A stretch of 64,000 nt of DNA from Cytophagaceae bacterium (GTDB lineage Bacteria; Bacteroidota; Bacteroidia; Cytophagales; Spirosomataceae). The stretch is taken from the NCBI GenBank assembly GCA_947450365.1, contig CANFVE010000001.1, forward strand, positions 135,907 through 199,906. Direction: 5' to 3'. The notes under the pieces were generated by a model. The model did not search any database and was not told the DNA's origin. It saw only the letters and a program-made list of their open reading frames with translations. How positions within the stretch are numbered: the first letter of the stretch is position 1; the number at the start of each line of letters is the position of its first letter. The translations under genes were made by a program, and so were the position numbers. Shown piece after piece: positions 44,089 to 52,559 of this stretch.

Positions 44089-45678
44089 ATGAAAGTTTTA
44101 GTATTCATCAGTTTTATTGCTTTTTCAAGCTTCGCACAAAATACGTATAACCTCATCCCCTTGCCTAAAGAATTAACACCGGCAACCGGTCAGTTTATCA
44201 TTAAAAAGTCTACTAGTATTGGTTATGCACATGCCGATTTCGCTCCGGTGGCCGCCTTACTCGCCCAACATATCCAACAAGCCAGCTCTTTTCCCATGGC
44301 TGCCAAAACCGGAAATGGTTCCACGATCCAATTTACCCAAAATAATTCCCTAGGAAACGAGGCGTATTCCCTAGAGGTTACTTCAAAAAAAATAAGCATC
44401 CAAGCCAAAACCGGAAAGGGAGCCTTTTATGCCTTGCAAACCTTGTTGCAATTAATGCCTGCGCAAATCTATGCGGGCACAGCGATCGCGGGTCCAATTG
44501 CAATTCCGAATGTCAACATTCAAGATGAGCCACGCTTTTCTTACCGCGGTTTGATGTTGGACGTAGGTCGCTATTTTTATTCGGTGGAATCGGTGAAACG
44601 CTTCATCGATTTGATGGCGGTCTACAAGATGAACACGTTTCATTGGCATTTGACTGAAGATCAAGGCTGGCGAATTGAAATTAAAAAATATCCGTTGTTA
44701 ACCTCAATTTCTTCGGTGCGGAAGGAAAGTATGTTGGGCCATTACAAAGATCAAAAATATGATGGAAAGCCGCATGGTGGTTTTTATACGCAGGAGCAAG
44801 TGAAAGACATTGTAGCCTATGCCGCTAAAAAATACATTGAGGTGATTCCGGAAATAGAGATGCCGGGTCACTCAACGGCTGTGCTTGCGGCCTATCCGCA
44901 ATTCGGCGCGAATCCTGATAAAATATTGCAAGTTAAAACGAAATGGGGCGTAGCCGAGGATGTGTTATTTCCACGCGAGGAAACATTTACCTTTTTGGAA
45001 GATGTCTTGACCGAGGTAATGGCCTTGTTTCCTGGCCAATACATTCATATCGGTGGCGACGAATGTCCAAAGGTTCAGTGGAAAGAAAGTCGGTTCTGCC
45101 AAGATTTGATCAAGAAATTAGGTTTAAAGGATGAGCATGAATTGCAGAGTTATTTCATTCGTCGGATCGATAAATTTGTTACATCGAAGGGTAAAAAACT
45201 ATTAGGTTGGGACGAAATCCTCGAAGGCGGTTTGTCTCCAAACGCCATGGTGATGTCTTGGCGCGGAACCAAAGGCGGTGTGGAAGCGGCCAAACAAAAC
45301 CACGATGTGGTCATGTCACCGAATTCCTATTTCTATTTGGATTATTACCAAGCAGATCCTAAAACGGAACCCATTGCGATTGGAGGTAATTTGCCTTTGA
45401 GCAAATGTTATTCCTTTGAACCGAACCTTCCCGAATTAAGCGCAGAAGAAGCCAAACATGTCGTGGGGATTCAAGCAAATGTATGGACAGAATATATCAG
45501 CAATATTAATTATGCGGAATACATGACCTATCCACGGGCTTTAGCGCTATCGGAAGTTTCTTGGTCGACGAAAGAATCCAAAAACTATACAGATTTCAAA
45601 AAGCGCTTAACGGGTCATTTACCTGCGATGGATGCGATGAAAATCAATTATTCGAAGGCTTTTTTAAGTCAGCCATAA
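44089..45678 (+). CDS. GH20 beta-N-acetylhexosaminidase
   Basis: Secreted exo-hexosaminidase of 529 residues. After the signal peptide (about 1-16) comes an N-terminal GH20b domain (about 20-145) and a GH20 barrel from 'FSYRGLMLDVGRYF' (about 150). The catalytic Asp324-Glu325 pair lies in 'HIGGDECPK'; 'FHWHLTEDQGWR' (184-195) and 'IPEIEMPGHS' are typical. It removes terminal GlcNAc or GalNAc by substrate-assisted catalysis. It is divergent from locus B susC and has its own promoter and terminator. It implies a hexosamine in the target glycan or a role in chitin/peptidoglycan recycling. Confidence 0.95.
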   Translation: MKVLVFISFIAFSSFAQNTYNLIPLPKELTPATGQFIIKKSTSIGYAHADFAPVAALLAQHIQQASSFPMAAKTGNGSTIQFTQNNSLGNEAYSLEVTSKKISIQAKTGKGAFYALQTLLQLMPAQIYAGTAIAGPIAIPNVNIQDEPRFSYRGLMLDVGRYFYSVESVKRFIDLMAVYKMNTFHWHLTEDQGWRIEIKKYPLLTSISSVRKESMLGHYKDQKYDGKPHGGFYTQEQVKDIVAYAAKKYIEVIPEIEMPGHSTAVLAAYPQFGANPDKILQVKTKWGVAEDVLFPREETFTFLEDVLTEVMALFPGQYIHIGGDECPKVQWKESRFCQDLIKKLGLKDEHELQSYFIRRIDKFVTSKGKKLLGWDEILEGGLSPNAMVMSWRGTKGGVEAAKQNHDVVMSPNSYFYLDYYQADPKTEPIAIGGNLPLSKCYSFEPNLPELSAEEAKHVVGIQANVWTEYISNINYAEYMTYPRALALSEVSWSTKESKNYTDFKKRLTGHLPAMDAMKINYSKAFLSQP

Positions 45679-45694
45679 GCTAGGTTTTACCTAT

Positions 45695-45730
45695 AAAAAA
45701 TCCCTTTGAGTTTTTCAAAGGGATTTTTTT
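45695..45730. terminator. Bidirectional terminator after GH20 gene
   Basis: AAAAAATCCCTTTGA pairs with TCAAAGGGATTTTTT around a short loop, with A and T runs on each side. It ends the GH20 transcript and could also serve the converging sulfatase operon. Confidence 0.9.
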
Positions 45731-45852
45731 TCTGGGTCGTGCATGTAAAAAAATAATTTTTGACTTGCTTATTTAGGTTTCCAAAGTTTACAAGGCTTTG
45801 ATTTTTATCAGGCTTATGAACGAGCATGGGCTTTTTAGCCTATTTGATTTTG

Positions 45853-47322
45853 TTAAAATTTCGGATCCACAAATTCCCACTCTTTGATGTGGGAGGGACG
45901 ATGTTGCTTTTTGACGATTTCATCCATTTGTTTTAGCAAGGAAGGATGCTCCTTCGCAATGTCATGGCTTTCGGAAGGGTCATTAGTTAAATCAAATAAT
46001 TCCCAAGGGGCATTTTTGTCCTTTTTTAATTGGCTTTTTATGCCTTTGAAATTCCCGATGCGCACGGCCACTTGCCCGGATTTTTCCGGAAATTCAAAAT
46101 ATAAAAAAGGATGAGCCTTTTGTGATTTGCCTAATAAGGTAGGTAAAAAAGAAATGCCGTCCGTCTGCACGGGGATTTTTTGACCCGTTAAATCGCTGAG
46201 CGTGGCCATAAGATCGAATTGTACGGAAGGGTGGTCCGTTAAGCGACCGGCTTTGATTTTTCCGGGCCACCGAGCGATCATGGGTTCCCGAATACCTCCT
46301 TCATATAAATCTTGCTTTCTTCCTCGAAGTCCGCCGACGGAGTTAAAAAACTCGGTGTCCACCCCGCCTACATCAAAGGTCGCGCCATTGTCGCTGGAAA
46401 AAATTACCAGCGTATTTTCGTCGAGCTGTAATTTTTTTAACGTTGCCATCACGCGCCCCACTTGTTTATCCAAATACGTAATCATGGCCGCGTAGGTGGC
46501 CCGAGGATATTTTGTGGGTACATAACCTCCTTTTTGACTCGTGTAAATCGTTTCCTCAAATTTCCCTTGATAGGCTTTGATTTCCTCTTCGGGTGCTTGC
46601 AAGGACAAATGGGGTAGCGGCAAAGGAAGATACAGGAAAAAGGGTTTGTCTTGATTTTTTTCGATGAAGCTGAGGGCCTTTTCCATCATTTTGGTGGCGG
46701 CATAGTCTTTGCCTTTGAATTTCTCAAAATCGATGGAATCGATAGCTACTTTTTTGTTTTGGTATTCATGGACTAATTGGTAGCTATTCCGCAAGGTGTC
46801 CCATGTTCCATTTTCCCAAAGGTGGGTGGGATATAGATTATGGGCTTGTTTTTGGTCGAGGAAGCCATAGGCGTAATCGAAACCTTGTTGGTTCGGATTC
46901 CCTGTCGTATTATTCATTCCTAAACCCCATTTCCCCACCAAAGCTGTTTGATAGCCTGCATCTTTCATGAGTTTGGCGATGGTGAAGGTGTTTTCTGGCA
47001 AGGGCATTTGGCCTCCTTCTTTGTTGTCAGCAAATCCCCCCAATTCATAATTTCCCCGAATGTAGGAGTGCCCGGCATGAACGCCAGTCATGAGCATGCA
47101 TCGTGCCGGGGCGCAGACAGGTGCACTTGTGTAATGATGGGTAAAGCGAATGCCTTCCTTTGCCATGGCGTCAAGAAAGGGTGTTTTGATTTTTGTTTGT
47201 CCATAAACGCCGAGTTCCCCATAGCCGAGATCATCCGCATATATGTAAATGACATTTGGTTTTTTCTGGCCCATGGCGCTGAGCGCAAGGGTCAAAAGCG
47301 AGAGAATGAATACCTGTCTCAT
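45853..47322 (-). CDS. Formylglycine-dependent sulfatase (S1 family)
   Basis: Secreted sulfatase of 489 residues (signal peptide about 1-18). Metal-binding start 'IYADDLGYGELG', then CAPAR at 70-74 as the formylglycine site, 'ALVGKWGLG' and 'VIFSSDNGATFD'. It resembles arylsulfatase A/N-acetylgalactosamine-6-sulfatase-type enzymes, but position specificity cannot be read. Its start overlaps the stop of the upstream sulfatase gene by ATGA, so the two sulfatases are translated together. Confidence 0.93.
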   Translation of the reverse strand: MRQVFILSLLTLALSAMGQKKPNVIYIYADDLGYGELGVYGQTKIKTPFLDAMAKEGIRFTHHYTSAPVCAPARCMLMTGVHAGHSYIRGNYELGGFADNKEGGQMPLPENTFTIAKLMKDAGYQTALVGKWGLGMNNTTGNPNQQGFDYAYGFLDQKQAHNLYPTHLWENGTWDTLRNSYQLVHEYQNKKVAIDSIDFEKFKGKDYAATKMMEKALSFIEKNQDKPFFLYLPLPLPHLSLQAPEEEIKAYQGKFEETIYTSQKGGYVPTKYPRATYAAMITYLDKQVGRVMATLKKLQLDENTLVIFSSDNGATFDVGGVDTEFFNSVGGLRGRKQDLYEGGIREPMIARWPGKIKAGRLTDHPSVQFDLMATLSDLTGQKIPVQTDGISFLPTLLGKSQKAHPFLYFEFPEKSGQVAVRIGNFKGIKSQLKKDKNAPWELFDLTNDPSESHDIAKEHPSLLKQMDEIVKKQHRPSHIKEWEFVDPKF

Positions 47323-48752
47323 GGATTAAGGGCCTTTCCAGCAGCCCGATTTTCGCTGCCTTTGATCTTTAATAAATCGTCACCGATTTCCGCGCGCGCT
47401 TGATTGCCCAAGGTTTGTAATTCGGCCAGTTTTTCTGGATATTTTTCACTGACATCATAGCGTTCGCCCGGATCCCTCCGTAAGTCATACAAGGCTTGTT
47501 TGAACGGAAAATCTTCCCGCAGGGGGCCTGGAAAACCATCTTGCCCCGGCATGAAACCCTCATGCGTCCGGCCCGGATGGGCAAATACTAATTTCCATGT
47601 TCCTTTTCGAACCGCTTCCAGGTTATTTGTTCGGTAATAATAATAGAATTCCTTTCGAGGTTCAGCATCCGTATTTCCTTGTAAGAGCGATTGTATATTC
47701 ACGCCATCGATTTTTTTCTTGGGCAATGGGCTCTTGGTTATTGCGCAAATGGTTGGTAATAAATCGATGTTCGATGCTAAACCCGATTGTACCTGACCCT
47801 CGGGAATATGCCCTTTCCATTGGACGATGAAAGGAACGCGTTGCCCTCCCTCGAAGGATGTGCCTTTCGCCTCACGCAATCCGCCAGTAGACCCAGCATG
47901 ATTACCAAAATTCTGCCAAGGGCCATTGTCGCTCGTAAAAATAACAAGGGTATTTTCGGCCAGGTGTAGTCGTTTGAGCGTTTGGAGAATTTGCCCCACT
48001 GACCAATCCATTTCCATCATCACATCGCCATATAAACCTTGTTTGCTTTTGCCTTTGAATGCGGCAGATGCGTTAATGGGCACATGAGGCATTGGATTTG
48101 GGAGATAAAGAAAAAATGGTTTTGCCTTGTTTTTTTCGATGAATTGGATGGATTCTTTGGTTAGGATTTGGGTGATTTGGGCTTGGTCATCCAGCGTTTT
48201 GATATAGGAAGCGGGTTCATTCCCTCGAATCAAGGGTAATTCTGGGTGAATTTTCTTGGGATTATTTTCGGGTCTTGTGCCATCATAATTCACGGGCCAC
48301 ATGTCGTTGGAATATGGTATTCCGACATATTCGTCAAAGCCATGTTGGAGCGGTAAAAACTCCTTCCGATCCCCTAAATGCCATTTGCCAAAAATACCCG
48401 TCCTATATCCATTTGCTTTCAATAATTCGGCGATTGTTTCTTCCTCGGCATCAATACCTACCTTGGAATTCGGGAAAAGTGCACCTGCGATCCCGATTCG
48501 ATTTGGGTAACAACCGGTCAAAAGGCCTGCTCGGGAAGCTGAACAGACGGCTTGTGCCGACAAGAAATGCGTAAAGCGAACACCTTCTTTGGCCATCTTG
48601 TCCAAATTCGGTGTTTGGTATTGACTGGCGCCATATACCCCTAAATCGCCATAGCCTAAATCATCCATCATGATCAGGATAATGTTTGGTTTTTTTTGCG
48701 CAAAAGAAATGGTTGGAAGGCCTAATAAGGCTAAGAGCAGAATTTTTTTCAT
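47319..48752 (-). CDS. Formylglycine-dependent sulfatase with CSASR site (S1 family)
   Basis: Secreted sulfatase of 477 residues (signal peptide about 1-18). 'IMMDDLGYGDLG' supplies metal ligands; the formylglycine site reads CSASR at 70-74, the Ala-for-Pro variant allowed in the family; 'FGKWHLGDR' and 'VIFTSDNGPW' follow. 'GWPNRIG'-type residues ('TGCYPNRIGIAG') resemble steryl/arylsulfatase-A-like members. An in-frame start at 48791 precedes the ATG at 48752 chosen because it begins the signal peptide. It heads the two-sulfatase operon; a perfect inverted repeat lies about 50 bp upstream. Confidence 0.92.
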   Translation of the reverse strand: MKKILLLALLGLPTISFAQKKPNIILIMMDDLGYGDLGVYGASQYQTPNLDKMAKEGVRFTHFLSAQAVCSASRAGLLTGCYPNRIGIAGALFPNSKVGIDAEEETIAELLKANGYRTGIFGKWHLGDRKEFLPLQHGFDEYVGIPYSNDMWPVNYDGTRPENNPKKIHPELPLIRGNEPASYIKTLDDQAQITQILTKESIQFIEKNKAKPFFLYLPNPMPHVPINASAAFKGKSKQGLYGDVMMEMDWSVGQILQTLKRLHLAENTLVIFTSDNGPWQNFGNHAGSTGGLREAKGTSFEGGQRVPFIVQWKGHIPEGQVQSGLASNIDLLPTICAITKSPLPKKKIDGVNIQSLLQGNTDAEPRKEFYYYYRTNNLEAVRKGTWKLVFAHPGRTHEGFMPGQDGFPGPLREDFPFKQALYDLRRDPGERYDVSEKYPEKLAELQTLGNQARAEIGDDLLKIKGSENRAAGKALNP

Positions 48753-48799
48753 GATAGGTTTAGCTTGGGCGTTTGTTGCTGCCCTAGTCACAATATACG

Positions 48800-48817
48800 A
48801 TTGTGCATTGGCACAAT
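48800..48817. promoter_or_regulatory. Perfect inverted repeat upstream of the sulfatase operon
   Basis: ATTGTGC-ATTG-GCACAAT, two 7-bp arms around 4 bp, lies 48 bp upstream of the sulfatase start, with an extra CACAATATA half-site beside it. It could be an operator or a weak end-hairpin of the heme-lipoprotein gene (there is no T tract). Confidence 0.4.
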
Positions 48818-48821
48818 ATTA

Positions 48822-49889
48822 TTAATTATTTTTTGAACCCCCATCAATCCAAGATTTGATCTGGCTGATTTCGCAGGCTGAAAGGCTAGCCGTGGCGGAT
48901 GGCATTGGGACAAACCCTGGGCTGTGTGCGATGGAACCGTATAATTTTCCATTGCTAATGTACTTAGTCACATTTGTATAGGTACTTAGGTCAATGGCTC
49001 CAGAAGGGGAGGTTCCGCTGTGGCAACCGGTACAATTTTGTTTTAAAATTGGAGCAACGATGGCCGCATAACTGATGTTTGTTGTCACACAATTTAAGGC
49101 AGAAGCATCGCATGAATTATTTTTGGCCCCTTGTTTAATCCATTTTGAAACGAATGCTAACGTTGTGGCATCAAATGGCTTCGCCGGTGGTGGAGGCATT
49201 CTGGATTCGCCACCCCCAGATATGCTTCGGTACAAGGAACTATTCGATGGGTCGCCTGCTCGAACTGTTTTCATGATGGACGTATAGTCCGTTAACTGAA
49301 CGCCTTCTCGTTTACTGATGGCATCGTGGCAACCACTCATCGCGCAATTGGAAAGGATAAAGGGCAAAATGTTTTGCTTAAAGTAAACGGTATCCGGACT
49401 GCATGTGATATTTCCGACAGGGGCGGACGGTGTTAAATTAACGGCCACCAACGGATTGTAGGGATTTTTCGGGTTTAAATCGACCGCAATACTGCCTGAT
49501 GGAAAGGAACCAATCAACCATTTTTTGATGGTTGCTAAATCACATTTGGATAATTGGCTGCTAATGGATGGCATGGGCTGGTATCCCGGTAAATGCATGA
49601 TGGATCCATATAACTTACCATTGCTGATATAGGGAAGGATTTTGGCATAGCTGGATAAATCCACGCCACCTGAACTTTGAGCTGTGGTATGGCAAGCAAT
49701 ACAATTAGCCTCTAGAATGGGCATAATTGATTTTTCAAAATTGATATTGATGGTATCACAAGTTACGCTGTTAGGCACAGCCGTAACAGGAGTTTGCGGT
49801 GTGTTAACTGTGGCAATGGGAGTATTTTTATCCTGTAAACAAGAAATGAGAAGTAGAAATGAGAACAATAAAGACCCAATCTTTTTCAT
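48822..49889 (-). CDS. Three-repeat heme c lipoprotein with a CX4CH site
   Basis: Predicted lipoprotein of 355 residues (lipobox LLISC, Cys17). Three similar domains each carry a heme-type motif: CIACH (63-67), CAMSGCH (182-188, a CX4CH form) and CTGCH (286-290). The first and third domains are near copies ('KYISNGKLYGSIAHSPG' and 'PYISNGKLYGSIMHLPG') and both end with 'MPS' before a downstream Cys. The middle domain shows 'SRMPPPPAKPFD', as in Planctomycete-type PSCyt domains. It would move electrons at the outer or inner membrane. It is the last gene of the Rieske-DUF5777-YceI operon, 4 bp after YceI. Heme attachment is predicted only from motifs. Confidence 0.8.
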   Translation of the reverse strand: MKKIGSLLFSFLLLISCLQDKNTPIATVNTPQTPVTAVPNSVTCDTININFEKSIMPILEANCIACHTTAQSSGGVDLSSYAKILPYISNGKLYGSIMHLPGYQPMPSISSQLSKCDLATIKKWLIGSFPSGSIAVDLNPKNPYNPLVAVNLTPSAPVGNITCSPDTVYFKQNILPFILSNCAMSGCHDAISKREGVQLTDYTSIMKTVRAGDPSNSSLYRSISGGGESRMPPPPAKPFDATTLAFVSKWIKQGAKNNSCDASALNCVTTNISYAAIVAPILKQNCTGCHSGTSPSGAIDLSTYTNVTKYISNGKLYGSIAHSPGFVPMPSATASLSACEISQIKSWIDGGSKNN

Positions 49890-49893
49890 GATT

Positions 49894-50436
49894 TTACCTA
49901 ATTTGATAGACGATTTTACTTTTCACTTGAATAGTCTCTGCGATTTTCGCGAAAACAATTTTAGGGATATCTACCTTATAATCTACTAATTTGACGTCAA
50001 ATTGACCATTAAATGACAAGGTTTGACCTGTGGAAACAATCGTTCCTTTGATTTCAATCGGTTTGGTTACCCCATGTATTGTCGCCGTACCTACAGCGGT
50101 GATGGCATAGGTACCGGGTACTTTCAGGTCCACGACTTCCTTGATTTTTCCTTTAAAGGTTGCCGAAGGATATTTTTCACTTTCTAAATAATTCTCATTA
50201 AAATGCTCTTGCATTAATTTATTGGGGAAGGTAAATTGCGTCACACGCATTTGCACTGCCACCTCATTATTGGATGTGTTTATGATGCTACTTACTTGCT
50301 TGTTGGTCGCATCGATATCCTCCAAGGGGGTCTTGGAAAAAAAGGAAACTTCCCCATTTTGTGCCATGTACAACTGACCCATGGATGAAAAACCAACCAA
50401 AATACAAGCGAGCAATAAACTTAATTTCATCTTCAT
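49894..50436 (-). CDS. YceI-family periplasmic protein
   Basis: Secreted protein of 180 residues, signal peptide about 1-19 (cleavage before Q). The mature part matches the YceI lipocalin-like barrel: 'EVSFFSKTPLEDIDATN', 'VRMTQFTFPNKLMQEHFNENYLESEKYPSATFKG', 'GVTKPIEIKGTI' and a C-terminal 'VDIPKIVFAKIAETIQVK'. YceI proteins bind isoprenoid or quinone-like lipids; here it lies between a beta-barrel and a heme lipoprotein, so a redox or quinone carrier is a reasonable guess. The ATG at 50436 (or 50430) begins 1 bp after the preceding stop; an upstream start at 50505 overlaps the DUF5777 gene. Confidence 0.85.
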   Translation of the reverse strand: MKMKLSLLLACILVGFSSMGQLYMAQNGEVSFFSKTPLEDIDATNKQVSSIINTSNNEVAVQMRVTQFTFPNKLMQEHFNENYLESEKYPSATFKGKIKEVVDLKVPGTYAITAVGTATIHGVTKPIEIKGTIVSTGQTLSFNGQFDVKLVDYKVDIPKIVFAKIAETIQVKSKIVYQIR

Positions 50437-50437
50437 C

Positions 50438-51337
50438 TTATTTTTTTTTCGTAGGCTCAAAACTAAAGGTACGGGCCATGTTAAACCCATAAAATATATC
50501 CCCATTGCTCCATTTGCCCATTGTTTGGCCGATGAAATGTTTTTCGATCATTCCTCTGGAATTAGATACGTGCAATTGAAATACGTGTCCGCCCGTCTCG
50601 ATATCAAAACCCATCGAAAAGGAATCTTGGTAGGGGTTGGTCGCCGACTGACCTAGATTTTTATAGTATTCGGTGGAGATACTAAGTCGATTTGTGATTT
50701 TAAATCGCCCCCCAAAACCCATGGACATTAAATCATTGGCTATATCGGGACTCTCGGATTTGTTGTTATGTAAAAAAGTAGGCATGAGTTGCAATGACAC
50801 CTTTTCATTCATTTTCCGGGCAATTAATAATTGTCCCATATAACTCTGCCTTTGTAAATTATTTGAATACCGCATGATATTCCCGGATGGGAGGGAATAT
50901 CCCGTGGCCATGGTATTCGTCGAAAGACTTCCATAGGCCGTTAGAGTAATTGGCATTTGGTTGGATTGTCGGAGTACCTTGTATTTCGTATACAGGTCAT
51001 AGGTTTTTTCAATCGTGGAGCGCCCGCCGCCAATCAGCCACTGGTCTGTCAACGCATATTCTAAACCCAAGCGAATTTTCGCCTCATCCAATCCCAAAAA
51101 ATTATCGATAAATCCAGAATTCAAAGCTCCAAATCGATGCGAAATCCAAAAATTCAAATGCTTTTTTGCAATGGTTTCCACCGTTTGGCCGTTGATTAAT
51201 CGGGTTCCTTTAAACGTTGCTTGCGTATATACCTTTTCTTTGGCCGATTCCTTTTCCAGCATGGCTAATAAATCGTCTTGCGCCCATAGGGGTAGGTATA
51301 GGAAAACCAGCAAGAATCCGAAGAGAAAATTTTTCAT
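50438..51337 (-). CDS. DUF5777-family beta-barrel protein
   Basis: Predicted outer-membrane barrel of 299 residues. Signal peptide about 1-19 (LWA|QDD). The mature protein has 'YTQATFKGTRLINGQTVET', 'FWISHRFGALNSGFIDNFLGLDEAKIRLGLEYALTDQW'-like strands and alternating aromatic residues, ending in 'GDIFYGFNMARTFSFEP', as DUF5777 proteins do. Its function is not known. Its location with Rieske, YceI and heme lipoproteins suggests an electron-transfer or transport role across the outer membrane. It starts 8 bp after the Rieske stop and ends 1 bp before the YceI start. Confidence 0.78.
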   Translation of the reverse strand: MKNFLFGFLLVFLYLPLWAQDDLLAMLEKESAKEKVYTQATFKGTRLINGQTVETIAKKHLNFWISHRFGALNSGFIDNFLGLDEAKIRLGLEYALTDQWLIGGGRSTIEKTYDLYTKYKVLRQSNQMPITLTAYGSLSTNTMATGYSLPSGNIMRYSNNLQRQSYMGQLLIARKMNEKVSLQLMPTFLHNNKSESPDIANDLMSMGFGGRFKITNRLSISTEYYKNLGQSATNPYQDSFSMGFDIETGGHVFQLHVSNSRGMIEKHFIGQTMGKWSNGDIFYGFNMARTFSFEPTKKK

Positions 51338-51345
51338 CGATGGCC

Positions 51346-51786
51346 CTATGAAAAAACGCGTAATGTTGTTCCCGACAAACTCGTTTGATAAGCCGTAATC
51401 CCTTTGCTACTCACATTATTTACTTTTGCGCCAGTTAAACTGAAGGTCGCACCATGTGCTGTACAGGCAAAACCACTTCCAGTATAATATACTTGGGCTT
51501 GGCCTTCATGCGAACAAATTTGAGTGACCGCCGCAAAACCCGTTGTAGCTGCAGACGTCCGAGCGATCACCACCTTATTGTAAATCAAATAATTACCTGC
51601 CGTATTTAATTTTGAATAGGCCGCATTGGAAAGATCGATAGTGAAATCTACGGGGCCAGAGGGCGAAACATCTGATTCATTTTGGCATGAACTGAGCGCG
51701 CTTGCTCCACAATAGACGGCTAATAACGATGCACCTTTAAATCCGAGTGATTTTAAGAATTCATTTCGTTTGATTTTATTTTCCAT
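51346..51786 (-). CDS. Rieske [2Fe-2S] lipoprotein
   Basis: Small Rieske protein of 146 residues with a lipobox (ALSSC, Cys34) after a long hydrophobic stretch; no twin-arginine is present. The cluster ligands are Cys91/His93 in 'CSHEG' and Cys108/His111 in 'CTAHG', the usual CxH...CxxH set, though the loop between them is short. It would carry one electron in the periplasm. It begins the operon Rieske-DUF5777-YceI-heme lipoprotein. Ordinary bc-complex or dioxygenase partners are absent here, so it is not clear which enzyme it serves. Confidence 0.9.
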   Translation of the reverse strand: MENKIKRNEFLKSLGFKGASLLAVYCGASALSSCQNESDVSPSGPVDFTIDLSNAAYSKLNTAGNYLIYNKVVIARTSAATTGFAAVTQICSHEGQAQVYYTGSGFACTAHGATFSLTGAKVNNVSSKGITAYQTSLSGTTLRVFS

Positions 51787-51928
51787 TAGAGTTTATTTTA
51801 TGAATGAAGGCTATTTTACAAAACTACATATTTAACGGAATTATTAACAAGTGAATTGTCCATGTCGGTCAAAATATCTATTACTTGGTAAATTACGATG
51901 ACAAGTTCACTATTTCCTCCATATTGGT

Positions 51929-51936
51929 TACATTTG
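51929..51936 (+). promoter_or_regulatory. Possible -7 box for the DUF4956 gene
   Basis: TACATTTG matches the TAnnTTTG consensus and lies 26 bp before the ATG at 51963. The -33 region is poor. Confidence 0.35.
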
Positions 51937-51962
51937 ATTTTTAGACCGGAAGATAGAATCCC

Positions 51963-52559
51963 ATGATTATCGATTTCATTACGCGATATGCCCTTAATCT
52001 CCTCTTCACTTTTTTGGTGATTCGGTTTATTTATTATCCCAAATACCGAAATAAGGACTTTGTATTCACCTTTTTTCTTTTCAATTCCATCCTGTTTGTG
52101 CTTTGTTTTTTATTGGCGGAAGCCGATTTGAAATTCGGTTTTGCCTTTGGTTTATTTGCCATGTTTTCCATGTTTCGTTATCGGACAGTGACCGTGCCTA
52201 TCGGAGAAATGGGCTTTTTTTTCTTGGTGGTCACCTTGGGGATTGTGAATTCGATTGCCTCATTAGCCAACTACGAATTGTTAGTCATCGCAAACACGAT
52301 CCTTGTTTTTGTGACCTTCGTCTTAGGTCGCTGGTTGAATCTGACCCACGAAAACCATCAAATTATTCTCTACGATAACCTGGAATTCATGAAGCCTGAG
52401 CATAGACAAGCCTTGTTAAAAGACTTAACTGAACGTACTGGACTTCAAATTCATAAGATTCAAGTGATTAAAGTAGATTTTCAGCGCGTAGTTGCGCAAT
52501 TAAAAGTCTATTATTATTCGAAAGAAAACGAGTCCAGTGGTACGGATCTGGAGGCTTAA
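51963..52559 (+). CDS. DUF4956 membrane protein
   Basis: Inner-membrane protein of 198 residues with about four N-terminal helices (about 5-125), the 'FGLFAMFSMFRYRTVTVPIGEMGFFF' loop that typifies DUF4956, and a cytoplasmic alpha/beta tail (about 140-190: 'RTGLQIHKIQVIKVDFQ'). The family is often next to CotH or VTC-type polyphosphate genes; that is not the case here. Function unknown. Its last 23 bp overlap the TonB-dependent receptor gene, so the two are probably coupled. Confidence 0.85.
   Translation: MIIDFITRYALNLLFTFLVIRFIYYPKYRNKDFVFTFFLFNSILFVLCFLLAEADLKFGFAFGLFAMFSMFRYRTVTVPIGEMGFFFLVVTLGIVNSIASLANYELLVIANTILVFVTFVLGRWLNLTHENHQIILYDNLEFMKPEHRQALLKDLTERTGLQIHKIQVIKVDFQRVVAQLKVYYYSKENESSGTDLEA

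Noticed and set aside
51851..51910. Distant inverted arms GTGAATTGTC and GACAAGTTCAC between the Rieske and DUF4956 genes
   Set aside because: Unequal arms with a 39-bp spacer; not a convincing operator or terminator.
52537..52559. Frameshift or pseudogene between DUF4956 and the receptor
   Set aside because: Both products look complete with expected ends; the overlap is short and the receptor has its own signal peptide.
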